Origin: Spirochaetia bacterium
Lineage (GTDB): Bacteria; Spirochaetota; Spirochaetia; PWKH01
Direction of reading: 5' to 3'
Length of the DNA stretch: 32,032 nucleotides
NCBI GenBank assembly: GCA_007116075.1
Contig: SKJE01000023.1
Span: 1-32,032 of the forward strand
Positions 28,893 through 32,032 of this stretch are shown here, in pieces. Position 1 is the first letter of the stretch. Each line of letters begins with the position of its first letter. The notes beneath the pieces are model-generated. The model searched no databases. It saw only the letters and a program-made list of their open reading frames with translations, and was not told the origin of the DNA. The position numbers and the translations under genes are program-made.

Positions 28893-28931
28893 CACAGTAA
28901 TAGCATGCTACGTGGGAAGACTAATACTGTG
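28893..28931 (-). promoter_or_regulatory. Hairpin between rplJ and rplL
   Basis: Starting at the base right after the rplJ stop, CACAGUA-U-UAG pairs with CUA-U-UACUGUG in the minus-strand RNA. That gives ten pairs with one U-U mismatch and a 17-nt loop. An A/T-rich stretch and then the rplL ribosome-binding site follow. It could slow or cut the message so that rplL, needed in four or six copies per ribosome, is expressed separately from rplJ. The function is inferred. Confidence 0.6.
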
Positions 28932-29465
28932 TTATTCACTTTTTGCATCAGCTACGGCCTGCAGGGTGCGCACCAGTTTGGTGGGCAGGGCATCCAGGAC
29001 ATAGACCATATTCTGGATCGGAGCCTGCATGGTTCCAACCAGTCTAGCAAGCAGTTCATCCCGTGAGGGAAGCTTGCTGAATTCAATAATCTGATCGGCC
29101 GTAAATACCCGGCCTTCAACAATTCCGCCCTTGATTTCAATCGGGGCAACCTTGGAAAAATCAACCAGGATCTTCGCTACCGTATTTGCATCCTTCATCG
29201 GAAGGGCTACTGCGGTAGGTCCGGTCAGCTGGTCATCCACCTCGGGACAATCCAGATTCTTCAGGGCAATCTTTGCAAATCTGTTCTTCACAACCCGGTA
29301 ACGGGCATTCTCTTCCCAGAGCTTTTTTCTCAGGTTGGTAATCTGTTCAACCGTGAGGCCCCGGTAGTTGGTGAAGATATAGTTATCTACCGTTGCAAAC
29401 TCCTGCTTGAGAATTTCCACGGCATCAACCTTGTGCTGCTGTACCTTTACTTCATATGCTGCCAT
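28932..29465 (-). CDS. rplJ: 50S ribosomal protein L10
   Basis: L10 (177 residues) anchors L7/L12 dimers to the ribosome. The N-terminal RNA-binding domain is visible (FATVDNYIFTNYRGLTVEQITNLRKKLWEENARYRVVKNRFAKIALKN), followed by GPTAVALPMKDANTVAKILVDF and a C-terminal helix that holds L12. Only 12 nt separate it from rplA, so the separate L10 leader seen in many bacteria has no room outside the coding sequence here. Confidence 0.98.
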   Translation of the reverse strand: MAAYEVKVQQHKVDAVEILKQEFATVDNYIFTNYRGLTVEQITNLRKKLWEENARYRVVKNRFAKIALKNLDCPEVDDQLTGPTAVALPMKDANTVAKILVDFSKVAPIEIKGGIVEGRVFTADQIIEFSKLPSRDELLARLVGTMQAPIQNMVYVLDALPTKLVRTLQAVADAKSE

Positions 29466-29477
29466 GATCTCCTCCTC

Positions 29478-30158
29478 TTAGTGAGATTCCTGGAACTCGA
29501 CTTTAACGCCTGGTCCCATGGTCGAACTGACAGCTACAGACTGGACAAACTCGCCCTTTGTATCTGAGGGGCGCTTCTTCTGCACCTCCGAGAGAATTCG
29601 CTTCACGTTCTCTGCAATCATGTCGGCGTCCATGGAGACCTTTCCAATGGAAAGGTGCACAACACCGGTCTTATCCGAGCGGAATTCCACACGGCCTTGC
29701 TTTAGCTCTTGAAGCGCATCCTTGATATCAAAGGTTACAGTCCTGGTCTTCGGGTTAGGCATGAGCCCGCGCCGTCCCAGAATCGGTCCAAGTCTACCAA
29801 CATCCTTCATCATGTCGGGAGTGGCAACCGCCACGTCAAAATCAAGCCATCCGCCCTTTATCTTCTCAACCAGGTCGTCATCACCGACATAGGCAGCTCC
29901 GGCTTCCCGGGCCTCATCGGCTTTTTCTCCCTTGGCAAAAACCAGGATTTTTTTCTCCTCGGCGAACTGATGAGGAAGTACCAGGGTATCCCGTACGGTC
30001 TGGCTCTTCTTCAGTTTCAGCTTAATAGACAGTTCCACGGTCTCATCAAACTTAGCGAAGGCAAGATCCTTCACAAGCTTAACCGCATCCTCCAGGGGAT
30101 AGTATGCATCCCGGTCCATCTTCTCAATGGCGTCTCTGTACTTCTTTCCGTGCTTCAT
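29478..30158 (-). CDS. rplA: 50S ribosomal protein L1
   Basis: L1 (226 residues) binds the mobile stalk of 23S rRNA and helps release E-site tRNA. It begins [47 protein letters not shown]. The signature [28 protein letters not shown] is present. In E. coli L1 also represses the rplK-rplA message by binding upstream of rplK. A matching site is seen here at about 30605-30645. The start follows the rplK stop by one base. Confidence 0.98.
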   Translation of the reverse strand: MKHGKKYRDAIEKMDRDAYYPLEDAVKLVKDLAFAKFDETVELSIKLKLKKSQTVRDTLVLPHQFAEEKKILVFAKGEKADEAREAGAAYVGDDDLVEKIKGGWLDFDVAVATPDMMKDVGRLGPILGRRGLMPNPKTRTVTFDIKDALQELKQGRVEFRSDKTGVVHLSIGKVSMDADMIAENVKRILSEVQKKRPSDTKGEFVQSVAVSSTMGPGVKVEFQESH

Positions 30159-30159
30159 A

Positions 30160-30591
30160 CTATTCCTCCACCGTTACACCCATGCTTCGGGCTGTTCCAG
30201 CAACAATTTTCATTGCAGCTTCAATGTCGTTGGCATTAAGATCGGGCATTTTAATCTCCGCAATTTCCTTAAGCTTATCCTTCGACAAGGCGGCGACCTT
30301 CTTTTTATGAGGTTCGCCGGAACCGCTCCCGATGCCGCATGCGCGCTTAATCAGTACCGCTGCAGGGGGTGTCTTGAGAATAAAGGTGAAGGAGCGGTCC
30401 TGGTACACCGTAATCACTACGGGTACAGTCAGGCCTGCTTCAACGTTCTTTGATTTCTCATTAAACTGCTGCACAAACTGCGGGGCACTGACGCCATGGG
30501 GTCCCAGTGCGGGACCTACGGGCGGTGCAGGAGTAGCCTTTTGGGCAGGAACCTGCAGCTTAATCACTGCAGTAATTTTCTTTTTTGCCAT
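30160..30591 (-). CDS. rplK: 50S ribosomal protein L11
   Basis: L11 (143 residues from [21 protein letters not shown]) forms the GTPase-associated centre and is needed for RelA-type sensing of uncharged tRNA where such enzymes exist. The proline-rich N-terminal domain ([24 protein letters not shown]) that binds thiostrepton is intact. The track ORF starts 36 nt earlier. ATG 30591 is chosen for the AAGGAG site 7 nt upstream and the family length. Confidence 0.97.
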   Translation of the reverse strand: MAKKKITAVIKLQVPAQKATPAPPVGPALGPHGVSAPQFVQQFNEKSKNVEAGLTVPVVITVYQDRSFTFILKTPPAAVLIKRACGIGSGSGEPHKKKVAALSKDKLKEIAEIKMPDLNANDIEAAMKIVAGTARSMGVTVEE

Positions 30592-30601
30592 AACAGCTCT
30601 C

Positions 30602-30646
30602 CTTGTGGTGCTAACGCTCGCATTCATCTATGCGAGCTCCCATCAT
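30602..30646 (-). promoter_or_regulatory. Candidate L1 autoregulatory site in the rplK leader
   Basis: In the minus-strand RNA, GCUCGCAU pairs perfectly with AUGCGAGC around a 6-nt loop (30616-30637). On its 5' side is AUGGGA, on its 3' side GUUAGCACCA. UGG can pair with CCA, which leaves an asymmetric internal loop of GA opposite GUUAGCA. This layout (G/A loop strand, inner GC helix, longer 3' loop strand) resembles L1-binding sites in 23S rRNA and in L1-repressed messages. The AAGGAG site of rplK follows at once, so binding would block initiation. Confidence 0.55.
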
Positions 30647-30650
30647 CGTT

Positions 30651-30667
30651 CCTACCCAACGGGCAGG
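30651..30667 (-). other. Short hairpin upstream of the rplK leader site
   Basis: CCUGCCC pairs with GGGUAGG across a 3-nt GUU loop in the minus-strand RNA, seven pairs with one G-U. It lies 14 nt upstream of the putative L1 site in the nusG-rplK gap. No U-run follows. Confidence 0.45.
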
Positions 30668-30718
30668 GTTATCATACAAGCGAACACGTATCCGCTGCTG
30701 TAACCAAATTGCTTGTAA

Positions 30719-31273
30719 CTATATTTTTTCTACCTGCAGGAAATCCACTTCGACAGGGGTGGACCGGCCGAAAATACCGACGGTCACTTTTAGTTTTCCC
30801 TTCTCGTAGTTTACAACTTCAATGGTGCCGGTAAAAGAATCAAAGGGTCCCTCAACGATACGAACCGATTCTCCTACGGTAAAGGTATCCTTCGGGCGAA
30901 GCACCCGCTCAGTCTTAATTTCCCCGGCCTTCTGGAGAATCCGCTTTGCCTCTTCGGCAGTAATAGGACGGGGCTTGGACCCGCCGATGGTGCCGACAAA
31001 TCCGGTCACACCCTCGATCTTACGGATCTGACCGCAGACTCCCTTCCAGCCGACCTCAGGCAGGTCCATCTCCAGCAGGATATATCCAGGAAGAAACTTC
31101 TTGGTGGAGTACTTCTTTTTCCCGTCCTTCACTTCCACAACTTCTTCTGAAGGCACTTTGATATCCGATACGTACTCACCTACAGCGGGATCATCCAAGA
31201 GTTTACGAATAGTTTTTTCAATTTTATTCTCATAACCGGAATATGTATGAAGCACATACCATCCCTTTGCCAT
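30719..31273 (-). CDS. nusG: Transcription termination/antitermination protein NusG
   Basis: NusG (184 residues) binds RNA polymerase beta' and links it to Rho or to ribosomal protein S10. The N-terminal NGN domain begins KGWYVLHTYSGYENKIEKTIRKLL and includes KKFLPGYILLEMDL and GVTGFVGTIGGSKPRPI. A KOW domain lies near the end (VGESVRIVEGPFDSFTGTIEVVN). The length is normal. It lies 25 nt after secE with an AGGAAGG ribosome-binding site. Confidence 0.98.
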   Translation of the reverse strand: MAKGWYVLHTYSGYENKIEKTIRKLLDDPAVGEYVSDIKVPSEEVVEVKDGKKKYSTKKFLPGYILLEMDLPEVGWKGVCGQIRKIEGVTGFVGTIGGSKPRPITAEEAKRILQKAGEIKTERVLRPKDTFTVGESVRIVEGPFDSFTGTIEVVNYEKGKLKVTVGIFGRSTPVEVDFLQVEKI

Positions 31274-31298
31274 ATAATACCTTCCTGCGATTTCTCGC

Positions 31299-31478
31299 TT
31301 AGAATACCAGGTCCAATCCTCTCAGCAGCAGGAAGTCCAGTAATCCCAGGACAACTGCAAAAAAGAGCATTGAAACCAGTACGACCTTGGTAGAGGAAAT
31401 CACCGAATCCCGGGTCGGCCATACCACCCGCTTGAGTTCTGTGTAACTTTCCTTAATAAATCTAATGATCTTCTTCAT
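31299..31478 (-). CDS. secE: Preprotein translocase subunit SecE
   Basis: SecE (59 residues) clamps SecY in the membrane. The short form has the amphipathic helix with the family signature ELKRVVWPTRDS (about 14-25) and one transmembrane helix (VVLVSMLFFAVVLGLLDFLLL, about 32-53). The track ORF runs 90 nt further upstream across the tRNA-Trp gene, so it cannot be the true start. ATG 31478 has GAGGAG about 8 nt upstream. Its partner SecY is encoded about 22 kb downstream in the same direction. Confidence 0.96.
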   Translation of the reverse strand: MKKIIRFIKESYTELKRVVWPTRDSVISSTKVVLVSMLFFAVVLGLLDFLLLRGLDLVF

Positions 31479-31509
31479 TGATTGCACTCCTCTACACGAT
31501 ATAAGAAAG

Positions 31510-31583
31510 CAGGCCAGGTAGGATTCGAACCTACAACATCCGGTTTTGGAGACCGGCGCTCTAGCCATTGGAGCTACTGGCCT
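31510..31583 (-). tRNA. tRNA-Trp (anticodon CCA)
   Basis: A 74-nt cloverleaf. The acceptor arms AGGCCAG and CTGGCCT pair over seven bases. The D-arm is TAGCTCCAATGGCTAGAGC. The anticodon stem CCGGT/ACCGG carries loop CTCCAAA with anticodon CCA, and the T-arm GTAGGTTCGAATCCTAC is canonical. The discriminator is G, as expected for tRNA-Trp. The 3' CCA is not encoded. It lies between rpmG and secE, the same neighbourhood as in many bacteria. Confidence 0.97.
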
Positions 31584-31597
31584 GAGAAATAGCTCAT

Positions 31598-31774
31598 CTA
31601 CTTGATCTTTGCTTCTTTATGGAGGGTATGTTTCTTGTCAAACTTGCAGTACTTACTCAGCTCCATCTTCCCCTGAGTATTTCTTCTGTTCTTCTCAGTA
31701 GTATAGTTCTTTTGCTTGCACTCACTGCACTGCAGGGCAATCTTTTCAACTGGTCCCTTTTTTTTACTAGCCAT
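31598..31774 (-). CDS. rpmG: 50S ribosomal protein L33
   Basis: A 58-residue gene too short for the ORF track. It reads [20 protein letters not shown], then [20 protein letters not shown] and [18 protein letters not shown]. The first zinc pair CSEC is present. The second, usually C-x2-C, is C-x2-D here (CKFD), so one ligand is replaced. A GAGGAGAGG ribosome-binding site precedes the start. It sits between the two tRNA genes. Confidence 0.96.
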   Translation of the reverse strand: MASKKKGPVEKIALQCSECKQKNYTTEKNRRNTQGKMELSKYCKFDKKHTLHKEAKIK

Positions 31775-31797
31775 GATCCTCTCCTCACATTAGAAAA

Positions 31798-31870
31798 AGC
31801 CCTCGACCGGATTCGAACCGGTGACCCCCACCTTACCATGGTGGTGCTCTGCCGACTGAGCTACAAGGGC
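31798..31870 (-). tRNA. tRNA-Thr (anticodon GGT)
   Basis: A 73-nt cloverleaf. The acceptor GCCCTTG pairs with CGAGGGC (one G-U). The D-arm is TAGCTCAGTCGGCAGAGCA. The anticodon stem CCACC/GGTGG carries loop ATGGTAA with anticodon GGT, which reads ACC and ACU codons. The T-arm is CCGGTTCGAATCCGG. The discriminator is U and CCA is not encoded. It is the first gene of the transcript, about 30 nt after the predicted start. Confidence 0.97.
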
Positions 31871-31906
31871 AAACCACAGATCATCCATGATATCCGCGTA
31901 GAGCAG

Positions 31907-31935
31907 AAGATATCAAAGCAGCATTTTTTTGTCAA
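31907..31935 (-). promoter_or_regulatory. Sigma-70 promoter of the tRNA-Thr-rpmG-secE-nusG-rplKAJL-rpoBC run
   Basis: A perfect -35 TTGACA (31930-31935) and -10 TATCTT (31907-31912) with a 17-bp spacer on the minus strand. The predicted start is near 31900, ahead of tRNA-Thr. Eight bases upstream of the -35 lies a palindrome, TTATAC-TCAG-GTATAA on the minus strand (31943-31958). No other gene is visible out to the window edge. Confidence 0.88.
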
Positions 31936-32032
31936 TAGATGCTTATACCTGAGTATAAAAACTTCCTTTGTTTCCTTCAGCGGACTTGCACATCTTACTG
32001 ATATCTGTGATGATATACAAGACTACTAAACC

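Noticed and set aside
29466-29477. Possible L10 leader RNA upstream of rplJ
   Set aside because: Only 12 nt separate rplA and rplJ, too short for the known L10 leader; no such structure was recognised in the end of rplA.
31479-31568. N-terminal extension of secE in the ORF track
   Set aside because: The extra 30 codons read through the tRNA-Trp gene; the ATG at 31478 has a good ribosome-binding site and gives a normal short SecE.
1-32032. CRISPR arrays, insertion sequences, prophage or integrase genes
   Set aside because: No regularly spaced repeats, transposase or integrase motifs, or terminal inverted repeats were seen; every long ORF not assigned is antisense to a core gene.

Overview
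This window is a chromosomal housekeeping region from a bacterium, most likely a spirochaete of the Spirochaetales (Spirochaeta-like) with a roughly balanced base composition. Three things support that. RpoB carries Asn at the position equivalent to E. coli Ser531 in rifampicin cluster I, a known spirochaete signature. EF-Tu has an INTRH segment in switch I that matches what I recall of Treponema EF-Tu. The rif, str, S10, spc and alpha clusters lie end to end, without fusA between rpsG and tuf and without adk, map or infA between secY and rpmJ. The placement is an inference, because no database search was possible.

Right to left, on the minus strand: a consensus sigma-70 promoter (TTGACA-17-TATCTT) at about 31.9 kb drives tRNA-Thr, rpmG, tRNA-Trp, secE, nusG, rplK, rplA, rplJ, rplL, rpoB, rpoC, rpsL and rpsG. 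A second strong promoter lies just after rpsG (TTGACT-17-TATATT). It is followed by a leader of about 295 nt and then tuf, rpsJ, rplC, rplD, rplW, rplB, rpsS, rplV, rpsC, rplP, rpmC, rpsQ, rplN, rplX, rplE, rpsN, rpsH, rplF, rplR, rpsE, rpmD, rplO, secY, rpmJ, rpsM, rpsK, rpsD, rpoA and rplQ. A textbook intrinsic terminator ends this run at about 4.5 kb. No gene on the opposite strand interrupts the roughly 27 kb.

Downstream of the terminator a third minus-strand unit, rny-ymdB-tlyA, starts from its own consensus promoter (TTGACA-18-TATTAT). It encodes RNase Y, a YmdB-family phosphoesterase and a TlyA-family rRNA 2'-O-methyltransferase. Convergent with tlyA, and overlapping its 3' end by 26 nt, is a plus-strand gene for a single-pass membrane protein with a GerMN-like domain. 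The window ends at the left with a P-loop nucleoside/nucleotide kinase-family gene, divergent from the GerMN gene.

The genes make the ribosome, the RNA polymerase core, the protein-export channel (SecY, SecE) and factors linking transcription to translation (NusG, S10/NusE, EF-Tu). The coding content is ordinary and well conserved. The parts worth attention are non-coding: a candidate L1 autoregulatory site before rplK, stable hairpins between rplJ and rplL, rplL and rpoB, and tuf and rpsJ, and the long unexplained tuf leader. I found no mobile element, CRISPR array, phage gene or clearly novel protein system.
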